Source of the DNA: Collinsella sp.
Lineage (GTDB): Bacteria; Actinomycetota; Coriobacteriia; Coriobacteriales; Coriobacteriaceae
Assembly: GCA_019419485.1 (NCBI GenBank)
Contig: DXZV01000012.1
Coordinates: 1 to 15,413 of the forward strand
DNA length: 15,413 bases
Reading direction: 5' to 3'
Positions 1 through 6,723 of the stretch are shown here, piece after piece. The first letter of the stretch is position 1; each line of letters starts with the position of its first letter. The translations under genes were made by a program, and so were the position numbers. The notes under the pieces are model-generated. The model was not told the origin of the DNA. It did no database searches and worked only from the letters and a program-made list of their open reading frames with translations.

Positions 1-641
1 CCGGCCACGTCGACGACCCAGTGCCTGCCGGTCGCCTGCTGCTCGTAATGACCCTGGTCCTCGCTGGTGGTATAGGAGTCATCGATCACAGATCCGCCAA
101 TGCCGCCATTATCGACATCGTTATCGCACCACGCCCATGCGGCAGCCTTGCTGTCAAACGGTCCGACTGTGGTCCCACCATGGTTGACCCAGTAGCGCTC
201 ATGGCGCACGTACACCACGTTCGGGACCCAGACCTGGCCGTAGTCGATCTCCCAGTGGCCCTGCTCGGCAACCCACTTCTTCTGGCTACCGCCGTTGGAA
301 GAGGAGTTATTGCTGCCAGAGCCCTGCGAATTGCCGGAATTCTGCTTGGACTGGGAGGAATCGCCCTTGCTGTCCGACTTCGAGGAATCGGAAGACTTGT
401 TATCCTCCTTCTTGGAGTCATCGGACTTCTGGTCCTTGCCGTCGGACTCTTTCTTCTCCTCGGTCTTGGCTCCAGAGGCCTGCGCCGCCTTTTCTTCACT
501 TGGCTTCTTTTTGTCTTTATTCTTCACCGCCGTGGCGGCCCTTTCCGCAGAGCCGCTTCCTTGCTTTGCAACGCTGGCACATCCAAGTTGAGGTGCCGAA
601 AGGCACACCAGAAGCGCAACGATAATAGCCTTTGTTCTCAC
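1..641 (-). CDS. Exported lipoprotein-like surface protein (partial, C-terminus outside window)
   Basis: The reading frame is open from a GTG at 641 to the left edge of the window, about 213 codons, so the C-terminus is missing. The GTG is preferred over the in-frame ATG at 659 because AGGGAG lies 6 bases upstream of it, while the ATG has no ribosome site and abuts a hairpin. The N-terminus (MRTKAIIVALLVCLSAPQLGC) is a signal peptide. The LGC at residues 19-21 could be a lipobox, but Gln at -3 is atypical, so ordinary signal peptidase cleavage is also possible. A long low-complexity Lys/Ser/Asp/Glu linker follows (about residues 40-115), then a Trp/His-rich region. A short motif is repeated there: EQGHWEIDYGQVWVPNV and later DQGHYEQQATGRHWVVDV. 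Similar GHxE/WV repeats occur in Coriobacteria surface proteins (from memory). Function is unknown. It probably sits at the membrane with the linker spanning the wall. Confidence 0.75.
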   Translation of the reverse strand, partial: MRTKAIIVALLVCLSAPQLGCASVAKQGSGSAERAATAVKNKDKKKPSEEKAAQASGAKTEEKKESDGKDQKSDDSKKEDNKSSDSSKSDSKGDSSQSKQNSGNSQGSGSNNSSSNGGSQKKWVAEQGHWEIDYGQVWVPNVVYVRHERYWVNHGGTTVGPFDSKAAAWAWCDNDVDNGGIGGSVIDDSYTTSEDQGHYEQQATGRHWVVDVA

Positions 642-663
642 ACCGATCTCCCTGACCATGAAA

Positions 664-699
664 CCGGGCGTTGGACACTAGCCGATATCCAACGCCCGG
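664..699 (-). terminator. 12-bp perfect hairpin between the two surface-protein genes
   Basis: The arms 664-675 (CCGGGCGTTGGA) and 688-699 (TCCAACGCCCGG) are perfectly complementary around a 12-base loop. On the minus strand the hairpin starts 7 bases after the stop codon of the large coiled-coil gene and is followed by only three T residues. That makes it a weak terminator or an attenuator between that gene and the lipoprotein-like gene downstream. Confidence 0.6.
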
Positions 700-706
700 C
701 TCGCTT

Positions 707-3700
707 TTACATCTGCCCGCGGCGCTTCTTCCGGTCGAGGAAGACGCCGGCTGCCACGAGGACGGTACCGCCGATGACGAACGTCTCGCCGATGAGTCCC
801 GCGCGGTCACCGGTCTGGGCGAGGCTGCCGGTCTGGGCGGTATCCGTGCCGGCGAGGTGCTTCGGGGTGTATGCCGCCTGCTGCTTTGCGGCCTCCTCTG
901 CCTCCTGTCGTGCGATCTCATCGGAAAGCTTCTGCTCCGCTGCGATGCGGTCGGACTTCGCCAACTCGTAGGCGGCGAGTGCCGCATCATAGCCGGGCTG
1001 GAGCTCGTCCACCGCGGCCTGCTTCTCGTCCAGGATGGCCTTGGCGGGCGCGACCTTGGCACGTGCCTCGACTGCTGCGGCGAAAAGCGCGTTGAGGGCG
1101 TCATCCGCGTTCACATCATGACCGGAAGCGATCGCCGCGTCGGCATTGATGGAGTTCAGCCTCGCCAGCTTGGCGTCTGCCTGCGCCTTCGCCTGCTCGG
1201 CGGCGGAGACCAGGGACTCGGCGGCGATGGTATCCGCCTTCGCGGCATCGAGCGCGGCCTTGGTGTCATTGACGGCCTTTACTGCATCCTGCTCGCGCTG
1301 CTGTGCCTCTGCGAGCTTCGCGGCAAGACCGGTGAGGATGTCGAGGTTCGACTGTGCGTCCTCGAGATCGGTCTGGGAGCCGGTGAGCTTGTCGGCGGCA
1401 ACGCCGGTGTCGGCCTTTGCGGCATCGACGGCACGCTGGGCATCCGCGAGGGCGCTTGCGGTGGTATCCGCCTTTTGCTTGGCGGCTGCGAGGACCGCCG
1501 CCTTCTCGGCCTGGTCGGCTTCCGCCGCGTCATGGGCGCTCTTTGCGGTATCGAGCGCCTTCTTGGCATCGGCGACGTCCTGGAAGAACTTCGCGAGATC
1601 GGCGTTCGCATCCGTGACGCCCTGCTGCTTGGCCTCGGTGTTCGCCTTGGCGGAATCCAGCTTGGTCTGTGCGGCCGTTACGGCTGCGTTGGCGGCATCA
1701 AAGGCGACCTGTTTCTGCTGGACGGTCGACTTTGCCGTATCGACTGCCGCGTTGGCGGCATCGAGGTCCGATTTCGCCGCATCAAGCTCGGTCTGGGCAT
1801 CCGTGACGCCCTGCTGCTTGGATGCGAGATCAGCCTTTGCGGCATCGACGGCACGCTGGGCATCGGTGACGTCCTGCTTCGCGGCATCGACACCTGCCTG
1901 TGCGGAATCCGCTGCGTCCTGCTTCTGCTGGACGGTTTCAGCGGCGTCGGTGGCTGCCTGCTGCTTGGATGCGAGATCGGCCTTGGCTGCGTCGAGTGCG
2001 CTCTTGGCGTTCTTGAGACCGTTGATATAGGAGGTCAGCTTTTGCTCGTACTCGTCGACGGAGATGGGGTTCGTGTTCCAACCGGAGCCGGACCAGCCGG
2101 AGATCTCTGCGGTGTAGCACTGCGTCTGAAGCCCGGACATGGTGCCCTTGGTGCAGGTTGCCATTCCCATAACGGCGAGTTCGGGATTGATGATGTTCAT
2201 GTAATGGCCGACGGTGCCGCTGCTGCCGTTCTCCCAGCGGCAGTTGTTTGCAATCCAATGGTTGATTGCGACGCCGTTCTTTGCATAGAAATCATAGGCA
2301 TCCTTGCCGACAAGACCGGTGACTCCATAAAGGGCCTCCGTTGCCTTGTCGAAAAAGCCCTTCTCCTGCTCGATCCACTGCCCACTCGGATCGATTCCGT
2401 AATTCCATGCCAGGTTTTCGGCAAAATCATATTGGCGGGCATGCTCGAGCACGGTGTCACTGTAGTTGGCATCTGCAATGGCACCGGCGATGAGCTTGTA
2501 GGTGACATGGAGCTCGGACAGGCCGACCGACTTGCGGTAGTCGTTGACGGACTTCATCCACTTGATCGCATTGAGCATATTGTCAAGAGACGTGGCGTCT
2601 TTGGAGTTGCCGACTTCGGTCTTTCCGGCATATTTGGCGTTCAGGATGATGTTGACTGCGTCATCGGCACCCATGGCACGGAAGAAGCCGATGGCTCCCT
2701 GCTTGAGCTGCGCGTCGGCGGAATCGAGTTTCGCCTGGGCCTCGTCGACCTTCTGCTGCGCGGCGGTCACGGCGGCGTCTGCGGTATCCTTTGCGGCCTT
2801 GGCGTTCGCAAGCTCTACATCGGCGGCTGCCTTGGCGGACTCAGCGTCCTTGACAGCCTGCTTCGCTGCATCCAGCTTGGCGACGGCGTCGGCATTCGCC
2901 TGCTTGGCCGCATCGAGGTTGGCGTTCGCGGCATCGAGTGCGGACTGGGCGGCGTTCACGCCGGATTCGGCATCGGCCGCGGCCTGCTGCTTTACGGAGA
3001 GGGCCACCTGGGCATCATTCAGGTCGGCTTGTGCCGTTGCCGCAGCGGACTGTGCCTGCTCGAGCTCGGACTCGCACTGGGACTGTGCCGCTCGTGCGGT
3101 AGCGAGGGCTGCCTCTGCGTCCGCGACCTTCTGTTTTGCCGCATCGTACTCCGGGCCGCTGGCGCCTGCCTCCGCTGCGGCGAGGTCGGCTTTCGCCTTC
3201 TCGTAGGCGGCGCTGGCGGCTGCGGCCTTCGCATCCGTCGTGTCCTTGTTCTGCTGGGCTGCGGCGAGGACGGCTTCGGCGGCATCCTTTGCAGACTGGG
3301 CCGCAACCAACTTGGACTGGGCCTCGCCAAGCGTCGCGTTGGCGTTGTCGAGATCGGCCTGTGCCCTGTCCACGGCAGCCTGGGCGTCGCGTACCGCCTG
3401 CTCGGCGGCACGGATAGCCTCCGGGGTGGCGCTTACGGCATCTGCCTTGGCTTTATCGAGGGCATCCTTGGCATCCTGAGCCGCCTTGATGGCGGACTGG
3501 TACGCTTCGTCCTTCTCGGATGCATCCGCCTTGGCGTCTGCGAGACCCGCCTTCGCCTGCTCGAGGTCCTTGCCGGCGGCATCGGCGGCGTCCTTGCCCT
3601 CCGCGACCTGACGGGCGTACTCGTCCATCGCCGCACGGTCGGCTGCCGTGCCGGCGCTGACTGCCGAATCGTAGGATGCCTTGGCCTGGTCGCGAGCGGA

Positions 3701-4063
3701 AGCCGCCTCGTTGTAGGGACCGGCGGCCTCATCGTAGGATGCCTTGGCGGCGTCTTCCTTCGCCTTCGCCTCGTCGACCGCCTTCTGCAGGTCCGCGATG
3801 GTCTGTGCGGCGGATTTCGCGCCGGTACCGGATGCCGCGCCGGCATGGGCAGCGATCGGCGACATCACGGCGGGGTGCTGCGTGGTCCCGTCACCGGTCT
3901 GGGCGAATGCCGTGAACGGTGAGATGAGGCTCGATCCGGTCATGGCGGCCATGGTCGCCGCGGTGACAGTCAGACGCGCGATCCCCTTCGGGGCGTGAAT
4001 CTTTTTGCTTGGCAGTGCGGCGAAGTGATCGCCACCGGCAGCGAAATGCTTTCCCTGAGTCAT
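707..4063 (-). CDS. Sortase-anchored alanine-rich coiled-coil protein with central CAP (SCP/PR1-like) domain
   Basis: This 1118-residue protein is predicted to be exported and covalently anchored to the cell wall. It starts with a long signal peptide (about residues 1-54, cleavage near TAFA/Q). A long Ala/Lys/Asp/Gln heptad-rich coiled coil covers about residues 85-455. A globular domain follows at about 456-650, with CAP-like motifs ENLAW (549-553) and GHYMNIINP (619-627). A second coiled coil covers about 675-1060. The C-terminus has tandem TAQTG (1075-1079) and LAQTG (1081-1085), a hydrophobic segment (about 1090-1108) and a KKRR tail. This is a sortase sorting signal with LAQTG in place of LPxTG. 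Many coiled-coil stretches are near-identical at DNA level (for example 1415-1445 and 1835-1865), so repeat number may vary between strains. The gene diverges from an XRE regulator. The ATG at 4063 has a weak GGA-containing ribosome site. The likely role is adhesion or surface interaction; ligand and any CAP activity are unknown. Confidence 0.92.
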   Translation of the reverse strand: MTQGKHFAAGGDHFAALPSKKIHAPKGIARLTVTAATMAAMTGSSLISPFTAFAQTGDGTTQHPAVMSPIAAHAGAASGTGAKSAAQTIADLQKAVDEAKAKEDAAKASYDEAAGPYNEAASARDQAKASYDSAVSAGTAADRAAMDEYARQVAEGKDAADAAGKDLEQAKAGLADAKADASEKDEAYQSAIKAAQDAKDALDKAKADAVSATPEAIRAAEQAVRDAQAAVDRAQADLDNANATLGEAQSKLVAAQSAKDAAEAVLAAAQQNKDTTDAKAAAASAAYEKAKADLAAAEAGASGPEYDAAKQKVADAEAALATARAAQSQCESELEQAQSAAATAQADLNDAQVALSVKQQAAADAESGVNAAQSALDAANANLDAAKQANADAVAKLDAAKQAVKDAESAKAAADVELANAKAAKDTADAAVTAAQQKVDEAQAKLDSADAQLKQGAIGFFRAMGADDAVNIILNAKYAGKTEVGNSKDATSLDNMLNAIKWMKSVNDYRKSVGLSELHVTYKLIAGAIADANYSDTVLEHARQYDFAENLAWNYGIDPSGQWIEQEKGFFDKATEALYGVTGLVGKDAYDFYAKNGVAINHWIANNCRWENGSSGTVGHYMNIINPELAVMGMATCTKGTMSGLQTQCYTAEISGWSGSGWNTNPISVDEYEQKLTSYINGLKNAKSALDAAKADLASKQQAATDAAETVQQKQDAADSAQAGVDAAKQDVTDAQRAVDAAKADLASKQQGVTDAQTELDAAKSDLDAANAAVDTAKSTVQQKQVAFDAANAAVTAAQTKLDSAKANTEAKQQGVTDANADLAKFFQDVADAKKALDTAKSAHDAAEADQAEKAAVLAAAKQKADTTASALADAQRAVDAAKADTGVAADKLTGSQTDLEDAQSNLDILTGLAAKLAEAQQREQDAVKAVNDTKAALDAAKADTIAAESLVSAAEQAKAQADAKLARLNSINADAAIASGHDVNADDALNALFAAAVEARAKVAPAKAILDEKQAAVDELQPGYDAALAAYELAKSDRIAAEQKLSDEIARQEAEEAAKQQAAYTPKHLAGTDTAQTGSLAQTGDRAGLIGETFVIGGTVLVAAGVFLDRKKRRGQM

Positions 4064-4146
4064 TGTGCTGTTCCATTCCTTTTCCGTGCCCTATCCGACT
4101 GGGCATCAGAGTGCTTTCCAATAGAGATAATTATGCGCCTTAACTG

Positions 4147-4187
4147 GGATTGTTGTATATAGTCCGTTGGCTTTTATACAACAATCC
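4147..4187. promoter_or_regulatory. Perfect 13-bp dyad overlapping divergent promoters (candidate XRE operator)
   Basis: GGATTGTTGTATA (4147-4159) and its exact reverse complement (4175-4187) flank a 15-base spacer. On the minus strand the palindrome contains TTGTTG (4184-4179), a 17-base spacer and TATATA (4161-4156), a plausible promoter for the large coiled-coil gene. On the plus strand TTGTTG (4150-4155) and TATACA (4175-4180) are 19 bases apart, a weaker promoter for the regulator that would give an almost leaderless transcript. A regulator bound to both arms would cover both promoters. The dyad is seen directly; the promoters and the binding protein are inferred. Confidence 0.7.
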
Positions 4188-4202
4188 ATGACTCTTTTTG
4201 TC

Positions 4203-4421
4203 ATGGATACGACGCTTCAGAAATCATTCGGCATGAGATGCAAAGAGCTCCGCGCTGGACTCGGGTGCAGTCAGGAGCAGTTCGCCAATTTGATTGAAAT
4301 GGATCGTTCCTACTACGCGAGCATTGAAGTCGGGCGGCGTAATGTCAGCCTCTCAAATCTCAAGAAGATTGCCGACGGATTTCAAATCAGCATTGCTGAA
4401 CTCATGAGAGGCGTCAGTTAA
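4203..4421 (+). CDS. Small XRE/Cro-CI family helix-turn-helix regulator
   Basis: This 72-residue protein is almost entirely one HTH_3 domain. The frame MRCKELRAGLGCSQEQFANL leads into the helix-turn-helix (about residues 22-45, with SYYASIEVGRRNVS as the recognition part) and closes with LKKIADGFQISIAELM. It is a DNA-binding repressor or activator of the type found with restriction-modification, phage and surface genes. The ATG at 4203 fits the usual domain start. An in-frame ATG at 4188 is also possible, since it lies directly after the right dyad arm and would suit leaderless translation. Neither has a Shine-Dalgarno site. The gene is divergent from the coiled-coil surface gene and has a 13-bp dyad at its start, so autoregulation and control of that gene are likely. 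Its targets are not shown by the sequence. Confidence 0.85.
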   Translation: MDTTLQKSFGMRCKELRAGLGCSQEQFANLIEMDRSYYASIEVGRRNVSLSNLKKIADGFQISIAELMRGVS

Positions 4422-4473
4422 ATTTATCCGTCTCATAGTTCATCTCGCCGATCACGCTGCTATGAAAATTGAA

Positions 4474-4556
4474 ATCGTCCCAACGAACTATCGTCAATCG
4501 TCCCAATAAATCATCGTCAATCGTCCCAATAAATCATCGTCAATCGTCCCAACGAC
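4474..4556. repeat. Four tandem 23-bp repeats upstream of the AAA ATPase gene
   Basis: Units start at about 4474 (partial), 4492, 4515 and 4538 (partial). The two central units (4492-4514 and 4515-4537) are identical, and every unit contains ATCGTCCCAA. A 23-bp period is roughly two helical turns, so the sites lie on about the same DNA face. The last copy overlaps the expected -35 position of the promoter at 4569-4574, which fits operator sites for an unknown protein. Confidence 0.85.
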
Positions 4557-4574
4557 GCAGATAGACGGTATAAT
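4546..4574 (+). promoter_or_regulatory. Promoter of the AAA ATPase/DUF4143 gene
   Basis: A perfect TATAAT lies at 4569-4574. The -35 position with 17-base spacing (4546-4551, GTCCCA) is far from consensus and falls inside the last 23-bp repeat. Expression may therefore need an activator bound to the repeats, or be repressed by one. A GGAGGG ribosome site (4590-4595) follows. Confidence 0.6.
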
Positions 4575-4602
4575 TTCAAGTGAATGATTGGAGGGAAAGG
4601 CG

Positions 4603-5868
4603 ATGGATAGGTATATAGGACGGTGCGTCGACTGCTTGGTCGAGCGCGACCTTGGCATTTTCGGTGCCGTGCTCATTCAGGGGCCGAAATGGTGTGGAAA
4701 GACAACGACAGCCCAGAGATTTGCCGAGTCATCGTTATCTCTCTCCGACCCATCTGGCGGTTTTGCGGCCCTCCAGCTCGCTCGTCTCGATCCGGCCCAA
4801 GCAATTGTCGGACCGACCCCGAGGCTTGTCGACGAATGGCAAGAAGAACCGAAGCTATGGGATGCCGTGCGATTCGAATGCGATGTCAGGGGAGGGGCGC
4901 CCGGACAGTTCATTCTCACCGGATCTGCGACGCCGCGAGCCGAGAACCAGCCGATGCACAGCGGTGTGGGTCGAATCGCCCGTTTGCGGATGGATACCAT
5001 GACGCTTTTTGAGCTCGGCATTTCGTCGGGAGGGGTTTCGCTTGGGGCGCTGCTCGCCGGCGATCCCGTTGCGGCGTCACTCGGATCCATCGCCGGTATC
5101 GCCGGTATCGCGGATTTGCTCTGCCGCGGCGGTTGGCCCCAAGCGGTCGGTAAGACAACTGTCGACGCAATGCGGATAGCCGCCGCCTATATTGACGGTG
5201 TTTGCGAGTCTGACGTTTCGAGGGCGGATGGGGTGAAACGTGACCCGGTTAAGGTAAGGGCCTTGCTCTCCTCGCTTGCGCGCAATGAATCGACTCTTGC
5301 CGGCATGAAGTCCATCGAAAGAGATTTGGGCGTTGACGTCTCAAAGAATACGATTACCGGTTACATGGACGCGCTGCGCCGTATCAATATCGTCGACGAC
5401 ATTCCAGCGTGGCATCCGGCTCTCAGGTCGCCGGTGAAGTTGCGGCAGGGCGCGAAGCGGCACCTTGCGGACCCATCGCTCGCCGTCGCCCTCATCGGCG
5501 CGGACCCGGAGTCGTTGTCATCCGATCCGAAGACCCTTGGCTTGCTCTTCGAATCCCTCGTGCTGCACGATCTCAAGGTTTACGCGGCGGCCAGCGATGC
5601 GGCCGTGTCCCACTACCACGACGCTGACGACCTAGAGGTCGACGCGATTGTCCATCGTCGTGACGGCTCATGGGTTGCCGTTGAGGTCAAGCTCGGGAGC
5701 CCCCAAGTCCCAGAGGCAGTGGAAAATCTGCTTCGACTCGAGCGAAAGCTGGTCGATCGCGGGGAGAGGCCGCCTGCGGCGAAACTCATCGTCATCGGGT
5801 TTGGTATGCCGGCTCACGTAACTAGCGAAGGCATCGTTATCGCTCCGGTCGATACGCTTGGTGTCTAA
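4603..5868 (+). CDS. ATP-binding protein: AAA_14 ATPase with C-terminal DUF4143 (PD-(D/E)XK-like) domain
   Basis: This 421-residue cytoplasmic protein belongs to the widespread AAA_14/DUF4143 family, whose function is unknown. The N-terminal ATPase has a Walker A motif GPKWCGKT (27-34), a Walker B-like LVDEWQ (75-80) and a sensor-1-like FILTGSATP (103-111). A winged-helix-like linker with SKNTITGYMDAL lies at about 247-258. The C-terminal part has LFESLVLHDL (315-324), then EVDAIV (345-350) and AVEVKLG (359-365). Its Asp347, Glu361 and Lys363 match the D-ExK core of PD-(D/E)XK nuclease folds, so that site looks intact. The ATG at 4603 is chosen because GGAGG sits 8 bases upstream; a TTG at 4588 overlaps that ribosome site. 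Length is normal for the family. It appears monocistronic, with tandem repeats in its promoter and a terminator after it. Frequent strain-variable occurrence suggests a defence or mobile-element link, which is unproven. Confidence 0.88.
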   Translation: MDRYIGRCVDCLVERDLGIFGAVLIQGPKWCGKTTTAQRFAESSLSLSDPSGGFAALQLARLDPAQAIVGPTPRLVDEWQEEPKLWDAVRFECDVRGGAPGQFILTGSATPRAENQPMHSGVGRIARLRMDTMTLFELGISSGGVSLGALLAGDPVAASLGSIAGIAGIADLLCRGGWPQAVGKTTVDAMRIAAAYIDGVCESDVSRADGVKRDPVKVRALLSSLARNESTLAGMKSIERDLGVDVSKNTITGYMDALRRINIVDDIPAWHPALRSPVKLRQGAKRHLADPSLAVALIGADPESLSSDPKTLGLLFESLVLHDLKVYAAASDAAVSHYHDADDLEVDAIVHRRDGSWVAVEVKLGSPQVPEAVENLLRLERKLVDRGERPPAAKLIVIGFGMPAHVTSEGIVIAPVDTLGV

Positions 5869-5947
5869 AAACAGCGCATCGCTATTCTGAGATCTAAACC
5901 GCGAAACTCAAAAACTCACCGTCTTGATTTTCATTTGAATCGAATCG

Positions 5948-5994
5948 CGCCCGCGCAAAAGTCAAAACGACTCGCGCGGGCGTTTCGTTTTTTC
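5948..5994 (+). terminator. Rho-independent terminator after the AAA ATPase gene
   Basis: The GC-rich 9-bp stem CGCCCGCGC (5948-5956) and GCGCGGGCG (5974-5982) has a 17-base loop and is followed by TTTCGTTTTTTC. It lies about 80 bases after the stop codon at 5868. Confidence 0.85.
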
Positions 5995-6490
5995 ATATCG
6001 CATTTCATATCGCGTCAAAACAAAACGCGAGTTTTGAAAATAGATAGCGACCATCGGTCGCGATCGTAGGCGTGTGTGCACGCCGCATGAAAATCGACTC
6101 GCCATTCGATTCGTAATGCGAGCCGCGTCAGCTTTCGACAAATCCAACAGCGCTGCGAGTCACGCTAATGACTCTCCGCGCCATTGAAATTGTTGAAAGC
6201 TGTCTCAACTTTTTCGCAAATGCCATGAAAACGATTCGACGAAGTCGAATGTTTGCGTCGCAGGCGCCGCAAACCCGCTTCGCAAAAATGCAAACACTCG
6301 GCATCCCTCGCATTCGCATTTCCGCTCCGCTCTCGCTACAGCGAACTTCTAACACTCAGCATCCTTCGCGTTAAAAGTTCGCTTTCGCTCACGGTCTTCA
6401 CACAGTTACGACGCCGCGAGGCCTCTCGCTTGGAATGAGGCCTCTCATTCCACGTCTACACTGCGTTTCGCCCAATCACCGTTCCGGAGA
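5995..6490. other. Noncoding, hairpin-rich region
   Basis: No credible gene is visible on either strand. Short perfect inverted repeats are dense: GCGACC/GGTCGC (6047-6061), GGCGTG/CACGCC (6069-6084), ATTCGAC/GTCGAAT with a GAA loop (6234-6250), and GGAATGAG/CTCATTCC with a GCCT loop (6432-6451). An imperfect direct repeat occurs at 6293-6311 and 6351-6369 (AACACTCRGCATCCYTCGC). This architecture suits a replication or transfer control region or a structured RNA, but nothing proves which. Confidence 0.55.
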
Positions 6491-6492
6491 TT

Positions 6493-6558
6493 GCAAGATG
6501 TACGTATATCATGATAACCGGGCCCGTAGTCCCTGTTATCATGATATACGAATCTTGC
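6493..6558. other. Candidate origin of transfer (oriT): long inverted repeat upstream of mobC
   Basis: Two perfect 16-bp arms (6503-6518, CGTATATCATGATAAC, and 6535-6550) flank a 16-base centre containing CGGGCCCG. A further GCAAGA/TCTTGC pair (6493-6498 and 6553-6558) extends the dyad outward. The ATCTTGC at the right foot resembles the RP4/IncP-type nic core ATCCTG/C with one mismatch. A long inverted repeat beside a nic-like sequence just upstream of a mobC gene is the classic oriT layout. Calling it oriT is inference. Confidence 0.5.
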
Positions 6559-6581
6559 TTTTCTCCTGTCACGGAGAAAAG
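6558..6581. repeat. 9-bp hairpin adjoining the oriT-like dyad
   Basis: CTTTTCTCC (6558-6566) and GGAGAAAAG (6573-6581) form a perfect stem with a 6-base loop, starting on the last base of the larger dyad. No T-run follows on the plus strand, so it does not look like a terminator for that strand. Confidence 0.6.
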
Positions 6582-6694
6582 GGAAAGGGTGAACTGCAGC
6601 ACGCTTTTTGCGGGTTGGTTTCACTCTTTCTAAAAAATTAGGCAACCATAGCAAGAGGTGACGGATGCCAATCCTCAGTTTCTTGCTTACTTTT

Positions 6695-6712
6695 CCGGAG
6701 GCCACTCCGGAG
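6695..6712 (+). promoter_or_regulatory. Hairpin overlapping the mobC ribosome-binding site
   Basis: CCGGAG (6695-6700) and CTCCGG (6705-6710) can pair around GCCA. The GGAG at 6709-6712 is the only Shine-Dalgarno candidate for the ATG at 6724 (11-base spacing) and is partly inside the stem. This could limit translation. It also argues for the ATG at 6724 over the GTG at 6658. Confidence 0.45.
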
Positions 6713-6723
6713 AAAGTAGAAAA

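Noticed and set aside
671..3922. A 1083-codon open frame on the plus strand, rich in Gly/Leu/Cys
   Set aside because: It is the antisense shadow of the coiled-coil wall protein. Its composition is implausible and it lacks domains, while the minus strand has a signal peptide, CAP motifs and a sorting signal.
4474..4556. CRISPR-like array
   Set aside because: The units are contiguous 23-bp tandem repeats with no spacers, and no cas gene is near.
5995..6490. Short ORFs of 60-75 codons on both strands
   Set aside because: They cross several hairpins, have no ribosome sites and show low-complexity Arg/Ser composition.
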